Shown here in pieces: positions 45,448 through 54,495 of a stretch of DNA of 64,000 nt. Within the stretch, counting starts at the first letter, position 1, and the number at the start of each line of letters is the position of its first letter. The notes below the pieces were generated by a model. That model ran no database searches and had not been told where the DNA came from. It saw only the letters and a program-made list of their open reading frames with translations. The stretch is taken from the NCBI RefSeq assembly GCF_000814325.1, contig NZ_JPHF01000006.1, positions 124,001-188,000 of the forward strand. Direction: 5' to 3'. A program made the position numbers and the translations under genes. This DNA is from Flavihumibacter sp. ZG627 (GTDB lineage Bacteria > Bacteroidota > Bacteroidia > Chitinophagales > Chitinophagaceae).

Positions 45448-48400
45448 GGAAGTATTTAATCATTTTAACTGCCTATTTTTTCCCTTTATCGCTGTTAGCT
45501 CAAAAAGATAGCATAACAACCCGAATCGTTCTGATTGGAGATGCCGGTGCTTTGGTAAATGGCAGGCAGCCGGTGGTAGACGCTGTAAAGAAGAATATTA
45601 AACTGGATAGCAATACCACCGTATTATATCTTGGTGATAACTTATATAAAGATGGTCTGCCAGATGAACAGATGCTCACCTATATGGAAGCTAAAGTTCA
45701 GCTTGATTCACAATTGCTGGTGGCGAAAAACACGGGAGCAAGTGTCTTTATGATTCCAGGTAACCACGACTGGAACAACGGAAGTCCAAACGGCTGGAAT
45801 GCCGTAGTGCGTGAGCAACAATATGTGCGATCTCTGAATGACCCTAAAATTCATTTTCAACCGGAAGATGGCTGTCCCGGGCCTGTTGCCGTCAAACTCA
45901 ATAAAGATGTAATGATGGTATTGTTTGACAGCCAGTGGTGGATCCATACCAATTCCAAACCTACTATCGAATCGGATTGTCCCACTAAGACCCGTGAAGA
46001 TGTATTAAACGAACTCCAGGATATTGTTGAAAAGAACGGAGAAAAGCTGATCATTTTTGCTGCCCACCATCCTTTCCGTAGTAATGGTATTCATGGGGGT
46101 TTTTTCACCTGGAAGCAACACCTTTTCCCCTTTACTGATCTTAATAAGAATTTATATTTACCCTTACCTCTGTTGGGTTCGGTTTATCCTATAGCACGCA
46201 GTGTTTTTGGTACACCACAGGATATGAAACATCCTGAGTATGATGGAATGATCAATAGCATAGAAGGGGTTATGAAAAAGCATCCCAATGTTATTTTTGT
46301 ACATGGGCATGAACACAATCTCCAGGAGATAAAAGATACAGCCCATTATTATATTGTTAGTGGTGCCGGTTGCAAAACTACCCGCGTGTCCAATTCAAAA
46401 TATTCAACCTTTACTTCATCAAAGCTTGGCTTTGCTGTTCTGGAAGTGGCCAGAAATAAGAATGTATATTCTAATTTCTATGAAGTGGAACCTGATTCCA
46501 TTCATATGGCACATAAGGGTGCCCTCCTGAATTTCACTGTTCAGAACAAACCAGAAACCGATAGTGGAACTGCTAAAGTTGTTTATTATGATGGTCCGGA
46601 TTCTGTGCTGGTAATTGCCAGTGAATTGTATAATAATCCAAAGCCGATGCAGCGCTGGATGCTGGGTACCAATTACCGGAAGGAGTGGAGTACACCCGTT
46701 AAAATGAAAGTATTCAATGTGCGTAAGGATCCCCGCGGTTTTGATGTTGAAAGTATGGGTGGTGGTAAGCAAACCAAGAGCCTCAATCTAATTGATAAGA
46801 ATGGTGTTGAATACAAGCTCAGGACAATCGACAAAGATCCGGGCAAGGCCATTCCATCTAACCTGAGAGGAACTTTTGGAGAAGATATTGTGCAGGACAT
46901 GATCTCCGCCTCCCATCCCTATGCGCCGCTCGTGGTTCCTCCTATTGCCCAGGCAATTGGAGTAACAGTAACAAGTCCACAGCTATATTATATTCCCAAA
47001 ACATCTTATCTCGGCCAATATAGCGGAGTGATGGGAGACAAGATCGCCTTCCTCGAAAAAACGAACCCACTTGATAAAATTGATGACGACAAGAGTACTG
47101 CGAAAGTGATCACTAAAATTATTGAAGAACCACAGAACAGTATCGATCAGCCCACTACCCTGAAAGCAAGATTGCTGGATATGCTTATCGCTGATTGGGA
47201 CCGCCACTTTGACCAGTGGAAATGGGTTAAGACAAATGACGATGTTTATAGGCCTATTCCCCGCGATCGTGATATTGCCATGTTCAAATCTGATGGTGTA
47301 TTACCATGGTACCTGTCCCGTAACAGGATGCCTTTCCTGAAAGGATTTATTAAGAAAATGCCGAAAGAAGAATACCTGGCATTTTCTGCCCGCGACTTTG
47401 ACCGCATTTTCCTCAACCAGCTCGACCGTCAGCAATGGGATAGTATCAGCCAGTATGTACAGAAACAGGTTACCGATGCAGTGCTTGATTCGGCTGTGAA
47501 TAAAATGCCGGAAGAAGTAGTTGCCTTTGGTGGTGATATTATGAAGGAAACCCTGAAAAGCAGACGTGATATTCTCCATAAAGAAGCGCTTGATTATTAC
47601 GATTTCCTGGCCTCCTATGTAAATGTATTAGGTACAAACCTTAAAGAAACCATTCAGATTGAAGAAGCTGATGGAAAGATAAAAGTGAATGTTTACCATA
47701 CTAAAGAAGATGGTGATACAATTTACACTACTTACACAAGAACCTTTGATCCGAAAATTACAAAAGACGTCAGGATATATGGCTTCAATGGTGACGATAT
47801 TTTTGTGGTAAACCCCGAAGTTAAAAGTAAAATTTCCTTCAGACTGATAGGCGGAAAGGGGGTAGATTCATTTGATATTAAAGGAAGATCGCGTGTGTTC
47901 ATCTACGATTTTAAACCCGAGGGAAACCGTGTTCTTGATGATGGCAATGTAAAGCTCCGCCTCTCAGACAACCCTGAGGTAAATGCCTTCAAAACCGTCG
48001 AATTCAAATATCCCATTTCAAAGTACCCCCGCATCCAGCTTGGATTTAACAATGAAGATGGATTTATGATCGGGACGGGACTATGGTTACAGAAGCACGG
48101 TTTCCGGAAAGAGCCTTACAAGTATGACCAGAAATTCAGGTTCCTCTATGCCGTGTCAAACGGAGCTTATCAAATGAATTACCGGGGAAGTTTTATAGAT
48201 GCATTTAAAAATGCTGACCTCATAGTAGAAGGTGATTACGTACATCCCACGCTGAATAATTTCTTTGGATTAGGTAATAACACTAAATACGACCAGGATA
48301 AACATATTCGTTATTACCGCACCCGCTATAACATGGTTACCGGAAATGTATTTCTTCGTAAGAAATATTTCGGAAATTTATTACAGGTATTGGCAGGACC

Positions 48401-49082
48401 AACTTTCAATCATTACTGGATCAACCAAAAAGACAATGTTGGTAAAATATTGGAGTACCCTGCTGAAGTGGGACTGGACAGCGTGCGGTTACACAACAAT
48501 AAAGCTTATGCCGGGGGTACCCTGCGATTGCTGATCAATAACCTGAATAGTGATTTCTTCCCAACAAGGGGGGTAGATTGGGCTACTGAATTTACCAGCC
48601 AGTTGGGGATGAGTTCTCATTCAAAGAACTATACGGCCCTGAAATCTGACCTTACCCTTTATACCAGCGTACAAAGAAAACCAAGAGTGGTGGGCGTGTT
48701 CAGGGTAGGTGGTGGAAAGATATTGTCAAAAGACTATGAATTCTTCCAGGCGATGACCCTGGGTGCGAATAACTACCTTCGTGGATTCCGTAAGAACAGG
48801 TTTGCAGGTGGCTCTTATTTGAATACCGGAATGGAAATGAGGCTCAGGCTGTTCAATTTGAAATCCTATATCCTTCCGGGAACAGTTGGCGCTATAGGAT
48901 TTGCTGAAATTGGCCGTGTTTGGTATGAAGGAGAAGAGTCGAGGCGTTGGCATCCTTCCTATGGCGGTGGCTTTTATTTCCTTCCCTTTGATATGATCAT
49001 GGTGAGTGCATTGATGGGCTTCTCCAAAGAAGACAGGATGATCAATATGACACTGGGAACCAAACTTAACTTTACATTTTAA
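45444..49082 (+). CDS. Outer-membrane phosphoesterase fused to a kinase-like segment and an Omp85-type barrel
   Basis: The 1212-aa protein has a signal peptide (about 1-20), a calcineurin-like phosphoesterase (Asp33, GDN 64-66, GNHDW 106-110, AHHP 206-209, GHEH 287-290), a middle region of about 340-780 and a C-terminal outer-membrane barrel (about 800-1212, last residue Phe) of the BamA/TamA surface-antigen type. The middle region carries ADWDRHFDQW (Asp586-Arg587-His588) and IPRDRDIAMF (Asp608, Asp610), resembling the catalytic and metal loops of PI4K-, HipA- or FAM20-like kinases. The phosphoesterase probably sits in the periplasm or at the surface. It ends 1 bp before the HD-PycTM gene. 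Confidence 0.87.
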   Translation: MRKYLIILTAYFFPLSLLAQKDSITTRIVLIGDAGALVNGRQPVVDAVKKNIKLDSNTTVLYLGDNLYKDGLPDEQMLTYMEAKVQLDSQLLVAKNTGASVFMIPGNHDWNNGSPNGWNAVVREQQYVRSLNDPKIHFQPEDGCPGPVAVKLNKDVMMVLFDSQWWIHTNSKPTIESDCPTKTREDVLNELQDIVEKNGEKLIIFAAHHPFRSNGIHGGFFTWKQHLFPFTDLNKNLYLPLPLLGSVYPIARSVFGTPQDMKHPEYDGMINSIEGVMKKHPNVIFVHGHEHNLQEIKDTAHYYIVSGAGCKTTRVSNSKYSTFTSSKLGFAVLEVARNKNVYSNFYEVEPDSIHMAHKGALLNFTVQNKPETDSGTAKVVYYDGPDSVLVIASELYNNPKPMQRWMLGTNYRKEWSTPVKMKVFNVRKDPRGFDVESMGGGKQTKSLNLIDKNGVEYKLRTIDKDPGKAIPSNLRGTFGEDIVQDMISASHPYAPLVVPPIAQAIGVTVTSPQLYYIPKTSYLGQYSGVMGDKIAFLEKTNPLDKIDDDKSTAKVITKIIEEPQNSIDQPTTLKARLLDMLIADWDRHFDQWKWVKTNDDVYRPIPRDRDIAMFKSDGVLPWYLSRNRMPFLKGFIKKMPKEEYLAFSARDFDRIFLNQLDRQQWDSISQYVQKQVTDAVLDSAVNKMPEEVVAFGGDIMKETLKSRRDILHKEALDYYDFLASYVNVLGTNLKETIQIEEADGKIKVNVYHTKEDGDTIYTTYTRTFDPKITKDVRIYGFNGDDIFVVNPEVKSKISFRLIGGKGVDSFDIKGRSRVFIYDFKPEGNRVLDDGNVKLRLSDNPEVNAFKTVEFKYPISKYPRIQLGFNNEDGFMIGTGLWLQKHGFRKEPYKYDQKFRFLYAVSNGAYQMNYRGSFIDAFKNADLIVEGDYVHPTLNNFFGLGNNTKYDQDKHIRYYRTRYNMVTGNVFLRKKYFGNLLQVLAGPTFNHYWINQKDNVGKILEYPAEVGLDSVRLHNNKAYAGGTLRLLINNLNSDFFPTRGVDWATEFTSQLGMSSHSKNYTALKSDLTLYTSVQRKPRVVGVFRVGGGKILSKDYEFFQAMTLGANNYLRGFRKNRFAGGSYLNTGMEMRLRLFNLKSYILPGTVGAIGFAEIGRVWYEGEESRRWHPSYGGGFYFLPFDMIMVSALMGFSKEDRMINMTLGTKLNFTF

Positions 49083-49083
49083 T

Positions 49084-50376
49084 ATGAAATACGACCTGAT
49101 CATCGAGAATGTACAGAAATATGTTACCAATCTGTACGAAACCCATAAAGACCGCGCACTATATTATCACGATCTTGAACATGCTGCAAGCGTTGCGAGT
49201 TACTGTGAGGAAATGTCAACGCATTATAACCTGGAAGAAAAAGACCATTGCACCCTACTTTGTTCCGCCTGGTTTCATGATACTGGTTACCTCCTGACAA
49301 AACCGGAAAACCATGAAGAAAAAAGTGTTGAGCTGATGCGGAATTTCTTCACTGATTATATTACTGCTGAAGAAGCCTTGCAGGAAATGGTTGATGCAAT
49401 TGCCGATTGTATTCTGGCTACAAAAATTCCCCGCCATCCCACAAACCTCGTGCAGGAAATACTCTGCGATGCCGATATGTATGAGCTGGCTACAGATAAA
49501 TTTTTTGAGAACAATCGCAACCTTAAACGTGAAATACGTAAAACGCATGGATATGAAGCAAAGGGATGGAAGAAAACCACTGAAAAATTCCTGAAAGACC
49601 ATTTTTATTTTACAAAGTATTGCCAGGAAAAACTTGACGCCGGTTTGAAAGAGAATATCAAAAAGTTTGCAGGCAATGTTGAAAAAACAGATACAGATGA
49701 GCAAGAGGTTGCTGTGATTGATAAAAGTGGTAAGAAATCAAAGATTTCTTTTGTTCCCGGAAAGCAGCAGGCTAACTCCGGTGAAAATGATAAAACCTCG
49801 CTGTCATTTATCAATAAGGGTATCCAGACCATGCTACGCCTCACTTCAGAGAACCATATGGAACTCAGTGCCATGGCCGATGGTAAAGCGAATATCCTCA
49901 TCTCAGTAAATGCTATCATTATTTCAATCATTCTATCGGTCTTGCTCCGCAGGCTGGAAGTAGATCCTCACCTCACCATCCCAACCCTGATATTCCTTGC
50001 ATCTTCAGTGGTAACAATAATTGTTGCTATTCTAAGTACCCGACCCAAAATGTCGCAGGGTGCTATCATTAAAGAAGATGTTCTTTCCAAGAAAACCAAC
50101 CTGCTCTTCTTCGGAAACTTCTACCGCTCATCGCATGAAGACTACAAATGGGCCATGAGCGTTATGATGAAAGATCCCAATTATATTTATGGCTCTGTAG
50201 TTGATGATATCTATTACCTGGGTGTGATACTGGGAAGAAAATATCGCCTGATCCGCCTTGCCTATAATGTATTCATGATTGGTATCATCGTTTCGGTCAT
50301 TGCTTTTATCATAGCAATTTTATGGAAACAACAGGCGGGCGATGCATCTGCCAATACGCCACAATTCCCCCTATAA
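49084..50376 (+). CDS. HD phosphohydrolase domain fused to a Pycsar-effector-like membrane domain
   Basis: The 430-aa protein has an N-terminal HD domain (about 10-180) with ligands His29/His33 (YYHDLEHA), His65-Asp66 (FHDTGYL) and Asp129/Asp131 (CDADMYEL). A linker (about 190-240) leads to a C-terminal PycTM (DUF5706-type) domain (about 245-415) with the hallmark ADGKANILISVNAIIISI and helices at about 271-289, 298-318 and 393-414. HD domains hydrolyse nucleotide or cyclic-nucleotide phosphates; PycTM domains are effectors of cyclic-pyrimidine (Pycsar) immunity. It is 1 bp after the phosphoesterase-barrel gene and 12 bp before ppk1. Confidence 0.88.
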   Translation: MKYDLIIENVQKYVTNLYETHKDRALYYHDLEHAASVASYCEEMSTHYNLEEKDHCTLLCSAWFHDTGYLLTKPENHEEKSVELMRNFFTDYITAEEALQEMVDAIADCILATKIPRHPTNLVQEILCDADMYELATDKFFENNRNLKREIRKTHGYEAKGWKKTTEKFLKDHFYFTKYCQEKLDAGLKENIKKFAGNVEKTDTDEQEVAVIDKSGKKSKISFVPGKQQANSGENDKTSLSFINKGIQTMLRLTSENHMELSAMADGKANILISVNAIIISIILSVLLRRLEVDPHLTIPTLIFLASSVVTIIVAILSTRPKMSQGAIIKEDVLSKKTNLLFFGNFYRSSHEDYKWAMSVMMKDPNYIYGSVVDDIYYLGVILGRKYRLIRLAYNVFMIGIIVSVIAFIIAILWKQQAGDASANTPQFPL

Positions 50377-50388
50377 GAACAACCTAAA

Positions 50389-52443
50389 ATGAAATATTTC
50401 AGCAGAGACGAAAGCTGGCTTGGATTTAATGAAAGGGTGCTCAGCGAAGCCACCAATAAAGACCTTCCCCTATATGAACGCATAAAGTTTCTCTCTATCT
50501 ATTCCTCCAACCTGGATGAATTCTTTAGTGTGCGCTATCCCGTGATAATGGCCGCGAGGAAGCTTCCGGTAACGCTTACAGAGAATGATAGCAACGCGGC
50601 TGCTCAACTCAACCAGCATGCCATGTATGAGAAAATAAACGGCCAGCTCCAGAACTATGGCCAGATTTTACAGGAACAGATCCTACCAGAATTAATGGAG
50701 CAGGGTATCCATCTCTATTATAAAGAATCATTTGCTCCGGAACATATTGAATTTATAAAGGAGAAATTTTACGCGGGAATACTGTCTTTTTTACGCCCGG
50801 TTTTTTTGTATAAAGGGGATGTGAGTAGGTTCGTTCCGGAAAATGACCAGCTCTACCTGATCATCAATTTGAAAAGTGAACAGGATGGTTCAGGTCATCT
50901 GGCCGTTGTCAATATTCCATCCAAAGATGGTAGTCGTTTTATTGAATTACCCGGGCTAAACGGTATGGACCATATCGCTTTCATTGATGATGTGATCCGG
51001 GAAAATCTTTATTGTCTTTTCCCTGGCTATTGTTCAGAAGGTGCATATAGTTTCAAGCTTTCACGGAATGCAGATCTCGAACTGGAAGATGAATTCACCG
51101 GCAACCTGCTTAAAAAACTGGAAGAGACGATCAGCAAACGAAAAACCGGCATGCCATCAAGGCTTCTTTATGAAGCAGCCATGCCGGAAGATATCCGCAA
51201 AGAACTGCGACATACTTTCGGCCTTAAAAAAGAAGAGATGTTCCCCGGTGGCAGGTACCATAGCCTCAAGCACCTGATGGACCTTCCTGATTTCGGAAAA
51301 AAACTTAAAGCAGTTTCACAGACTCCGTTACGATCAGGTGCCAACTGGGAATGTGGAAATATTTTTGATGCCATCCGTCAGAAAGATATCCTTCTGCATC
51401 TTCCTTACCAGAGCTACAATCCTGTACTTGCATTATTCAACCAGGCCGCCATTCATCCCGATACCACGGAGATTTATCTGACCATATACCGCATTGCAGC
51501 CAACTCACATATCGCCAATGCATTGATCAGTGCCGCACAAAATGGCAAGAAGGTAACAGCCGTAGTTGAACTAAAAGCAAGATTTGATGAAGAGAATAAT
51601 ATTTCCTGGAGCAAAAAACTAAAAAAAGCCGGCGTTAAGATCGTTTATAGTTCCGCAGCCATTAAAGTACATTCCAAAACGGCGCTCATCCGGATGAGAA
51701 CATCAACCGGTACCCAGGATTATTGCCTGATCAGCACCGGTAATTTCAATGAAATAACAGCAAGGTTTTACACCGATCATGTATTGCTTACTTCTAAGAA
51801 AGAAATAGGGGATGAGTTACACAAGCTTTTTGGATACCTGGCCGGTAAACAAAAACCAGGCACAGAAAAACCCGGCTTTAAAGAATTGCTGGTGGCTGGA
51901 TTTAATATGGTCGATGCTTTTGATGAATTGATCAGCAAAGAAATTCAAAAAGCAAAAGAAGGCCGGAAAGCCCTGATACGCATCAAGGTCAATTCACTGG
52001 AAGAAAGAGAGATGATCGCGAAACTTTATAAAGCTGCCGCGGCTGGTGTGGAGATTCAATTGATTGTTAGAGGTATCTGTTGCCTGGTGCCGGGGCAACC
52101 CGCTTTACAGGATCATATCAAAGTAAAAAGGATTGTTGGAAGATACCTTGAACATTCCCGCATCTTTATTTTTGGTACTGATGAGGATGCTATTGTTTAT
52201 ATGGGCTCTGCCGACTGGATGTACCGCAACCTTCATAAGCGGGTAGAAGTATGCGCCAACATATCTGATCCCGCTTGCAGTAAACAGCTAATTGACTATT
52301 TTAGTATCCAATGGGCCGACAATTACCGGGCTGTAGAAATTGATGCATTGAACAGTAATGTTTATTACCCAACACCGGATGCCAGTACCAATTCACAGAC
52401 CGCCATATATAACTACCTAAAAGAAAGCCAATCCCTTGCCTGA
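50389..52443 (+). CDS. ppk1: Polyphosphate kinase 1
   Basis: PPK1 reversibly transfers the gamma phosphate of ATP to polyphosphate. The 684-aa protein has the N-terminal domain (SRDESWLGFNERVL, about 5-18), a middle domain, and the two phospholipase-D-like catalytic domains with His428 (IKVHSKTALI), the autophosphorylated His by family, and His589 (YLEHSRIFIF). ISTGNFNEITARFYTD and MGSADWMYRNLHKRVEV are typical. It sits between the HD-PycTM and cyclase genes; the cyclase start overlaps its stop by 8 bp. Confidence 0.94.
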   Translation: MKYFSRDESWLGFNERVLSEATNKDLPLYERIKFLSIYSSNLDEFFSVRYPVIMAARKLPVTLTENDSNAAAQLNQHAMYEKINGQLQNYGQILQEQILPELMEQGIHLYYKESFAPEHIEFIKEKFYAGILSFLRPVFLYKGDVSRFVPENDQLYLIINLKSEQDGSGHLAVVNIPSKDGSRFIELPGLNGMDHIAFIDDVIRENLYCLFPGYCSEGAYSFKLSRNADLELEDEFTGNLLKKLEETISKRKTGMPSRLLYEAAMPEDIRKELRHTFGLKKEEMFPGGRYHSLKHLMDLPDFGKKLKAVSQTPLRSGANWECGNIFDAIRQKDILLHLPYQSYNPVLALFNQAAIHPDTTEIYLTIYRIAANSHIANALISAAQNGKKVTAVVELKARFDEENNISWSKKLKKAGVKIVYSSAAIKVHSKTALIRMRTSTGTQDYCLISTGNFNEITARFYTDHVLLTSKKEIGDELHKLFGYLAGKQKPGTEKPGFKELLVAGFNMVDAFDELISKEIQKAKEGRKALIRIKVNSLEEREMIAKLYKAAAAGVEIQLIVRGICCLVPGQPALQDHIKVKRIVGRYLEHSRIFIFGTDEDAIVYMGSADWMYRNLHKRVEVCANISDPACSKQLIDYFSIQWADNYRAVEIDALNSNVYYPTPDASTNSQTAIYNYLKESQSLA

Positions 52444-53527
52444 TATATTCAAATTTTTCAGCGATAGTCTGCAGCGTTACCGTTTCAGGCTGGTATTGAT
52501 AACGGCTTGCTTCTGGACCCTTGTTGATATGCTGTTCCTGGTAATGACCTTTGATGATATTTTTATTCCAAAAATAGCTCCCCATCTTGTTGACCCGGGC
52601 CTCCTGTTATGGCGAACAGTTGTGGTATTCTTCCTGAGTTTTGCCACAGCATATTTGATGGTGTATAAGCTTCGTAATATTTATTTCTCTAAAGGCTTTT
52701 TCATCCGGTTTTTATACCGCAGCTTACTCATTCTTGGCTTTGTACTGATTTACTGCCTGTTGATCGGAACCATCCACCTCATGTACAACGACCAGGAAAA
52801 TTTTTTCAATGCGGTTCCGGCAGCAGTTATGATCATGTTCCGCACCAACTGGTTTATCATTAAACTTGTGTTCTGGTTAATCGTTTATTTTGGAACACTG
52901 GTGATGTATGAAGTGTATGAAAAATATGCACCCGGCACCTTCTTCCGGATCCTGACAGGAAGATACCGAACACCGCAGCAGGAGAACAGGATCGTCATGT
53001 TCATCGACCTTAAAGATTCAACCCCCATTGCAGAAAAGCTCGGGCACCAGGCATATTTCCATTTTATACGCGATTTTATCTTTGACCTTTCCACTGCGTT
53101 AGTTGAAAACCGGGGCATCATTTATCAGTATGTGGGGGATGAGATAGTTGTATCCTGGACAACCAATGCCAAAAATGTAAAGCGTTGTATCCGATCGCTC
53201 GTAGACGCAAGAAGACTTATCCAGAAAGACGGTGATCATTACCGTCGTGAATATGGGATCAATCCCGAATTCCGCTGTGGTATTCATACTGGTATGGTAA
53301 CGATAGGCGAAATCGGGCTGGTAAAGAAAGATCTTGCCATGAGTGGTGATACCATGAATACGGCTGCCCGCATCAGGTCGGCCTGCAATGATTTTAATGA
53401 AAAGTTCCTTCTCTCAGAAGACTTCCTGAAACTCAGTGACCTGAAAGATTTCCAGGTAAAATTCCTGGGCAATGTTGAGTTGAAGGGCAAGTCAAATGAA
53501 ATCAAATTATACTCCCTCCAGGTATAA
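52436..53527 (+). CDS. Membrane-bound class III nucleotide cyclase with non-canonical base-selecting residues
   Basis: The 363-aa protein has about four to five membrane segments (about 17-160) and a C-terminal class III cyclase domain (about 185-363). Metal-binding Asp191 (FIDLKDST) and Asp235 (YVGDEIVV), and Asn308 and Arg312 (GDTMNTAAR), are intact, so catalysis is plausible. The usual substrate-selecting Lys is Gln231 (QYVGD) and the second selecting position (Asp or Thr in adenylate cyclases) is Ala301. The product (cAMP, cGMP or a pyrimidine cNMP) cannot be predicted. The start is a TTG at 52436, overlapping ppk1; the first ATG, at 52529, would cut into the first helix. Confidence 0.86.
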   Translation: MPDIFKFFSDSLQRYRFRLVLITACFWTLVDMLFLVMTFDDIFIPKIAPHLVDPGLLLWRTVVVFFLSFATAYLMVYKLRNIYFSKGFFIRFLYRSLLILGFVLIYCLLIGTIHLMYNDQENFFNAVPAAVMIMFRTNWFIIKLVFWLIVYFGTLVMYEVYEKYAPGTFFRILTGRYRTPQQENRIVMFIDLKDSTPIAEKLGHQAYFHFIRDFIFDLSTALVENRGIIYQYVGDEIVVSWTTNAKNVKRCIRSLVDARRLIQKDGDHYRREYGINPEFRCGIHTGMVTIGEIGLVKKDLAMSGDTMNTAARIRSACNDFNEKFLLSEDFLKLSDLKDFQVKFLGNVELKGKSNEIKLYSLQV

Positions 53528-53536
53528 GTAAGCAAC

Positions 53537-54031
53537 TCAGCTTATTGATACATGGTTCATTAACCCCACCGTCAGGTTCTTCCAATGCATTTTGGTGAAA
53601 TCAGTGAACGCCACCAAAAATGCACTGATAACATTACCCTTCCGGTGTAGTATAAAATTGGCAGAAGGAGGGGTCATCTGAAGTTTATATGCATTGCCTG
53701 GCTTCGGAGTTGCCCTCACCTTAATAGAAATAGATTCTTCATCGGTCAGTTTATCAACCGACCTTCTGATACATTCAAATTCCGCATAGAGCGTATTATT
53801 ACTTTCCATACTTCCCTTTTGTGATACGGGCAGGTTGAAATAATTACCACTGGCGGCCGGCCCTTCCACCGGATCCCCATCTTTGGTAAGTAAGGAAAAA
53901 CGGGCAGAGGGTTCACCATATACCTTATGCCAGTTGTTCACATCCAATAAACGCCGGCTGGCCAACCGGAAAAGGACGCGGGCCTCCAGTAAGGTAAGGC
54001 CATTTGATTCATAAATGTATTGTGCTTCCAT
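53537..54031 (-). CDS. Hypothetical protein, probably cytosolic
   Basis: The 164-aa protein has no signal peptide or membrane segment and no motif that I recognise. Notable parts are YIYESNGLTLLEARVLFRLASRR at the N-terminus (shown in part only) and MTPPSANFILHRKGNVISAFL near the C-terminus. Composition is ordinary for a soluble protein. It follows a small lipoprotein gene at a distance of 18 bp, so they may form one transcript, and it is convergent with the cyclase gene (9 bp apart). Confidence 0.6.
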   Translation of the reverse strand: MEAQYIYESNGLTLLEARVLFRLASRRLLDVNNWHKVYGEPSARFSLLTKDGDPVEGPAASGNYFNLPVSQKGSMESNNTLYAEFECIRRSVDKLTDEESISIKVRATPKPGNAYKLQMTPPSANFILHRKGNVISAFLVAFTDFTKMHWKNLTVGLMNHVSIS

Positions 54032-54049
54032 GAGGTAAAAATTGAGAAT

Positions 54050-54322
54050 TTAATTCCTGGGTTTCCTGACACTGTCCACCGATCTGGAGGATGAATCCAT
54101 ACTTGTATGTAAAGAATCGGGCCCCGTGCCGGTTTTAGAAAGCGGATTACGCTGGGGATAGTCTGATGCAGGTTGGGCATATTTTGCTGCATTCAGTGAA
54201 TCCTGGGCATTTAGTCCACTGTCCACCTCAACTTTCGTGTCAGCCCTTTCACCACATCCCGCCTGCATGGTCAAGCCCATAAACAATATGGCTGTAATTG
54301 CCGGAAATGTTAGTTTTTTCAT
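54050..54322 (-). CDS. Small lipoprotein of unknown function
   Basis: The 90-aa protein has a signal peptide with a lipobox-like MQAGCGER (Cys about 23) and a polar, Ser/Asp/Pro-rich, probably disordered mature part. It is on the minus strand 18 bp upstream of the 164-aa hypothetical gene, which it probably precedes in an operon. No family is recognised. Confidence 0.65.
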   Translation of the reverse strand: MKKLTFPAITAILFMGLTMQAGCGERADTKVEVDSGLNAQDSLNAAKYAQPASDYPQRNPLSKTGTGPDSLHTSMDSSSRSVDSVRKPRN

Positions 54323-54495
54323 ACACTGCTATTTGGAGGACTTATCCAAACAGCATACCACCAAATTGTGTAAAAATTATTGAGGTACTATTTGTATATT
54401 CAAGGGTGAATACAGAATATGGCAAAGCTTTTGTTTAACAATGTAGAACTGTATCTACGATATTTGTACCACTAACTTTCACCTAAACACACCGG

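Noticed and set aside
49084-53527. Calling the HD-PycTM/cyclase genes a proven Pycsar anti-phage system
   Set aside because: Known Pycsar loci pair a dedicated PycC with an effector alone. Here the gene set includes ppk1, an HD domain and envelope proteins in an otherwise housekeeping region, so only a related signalling module is supported.
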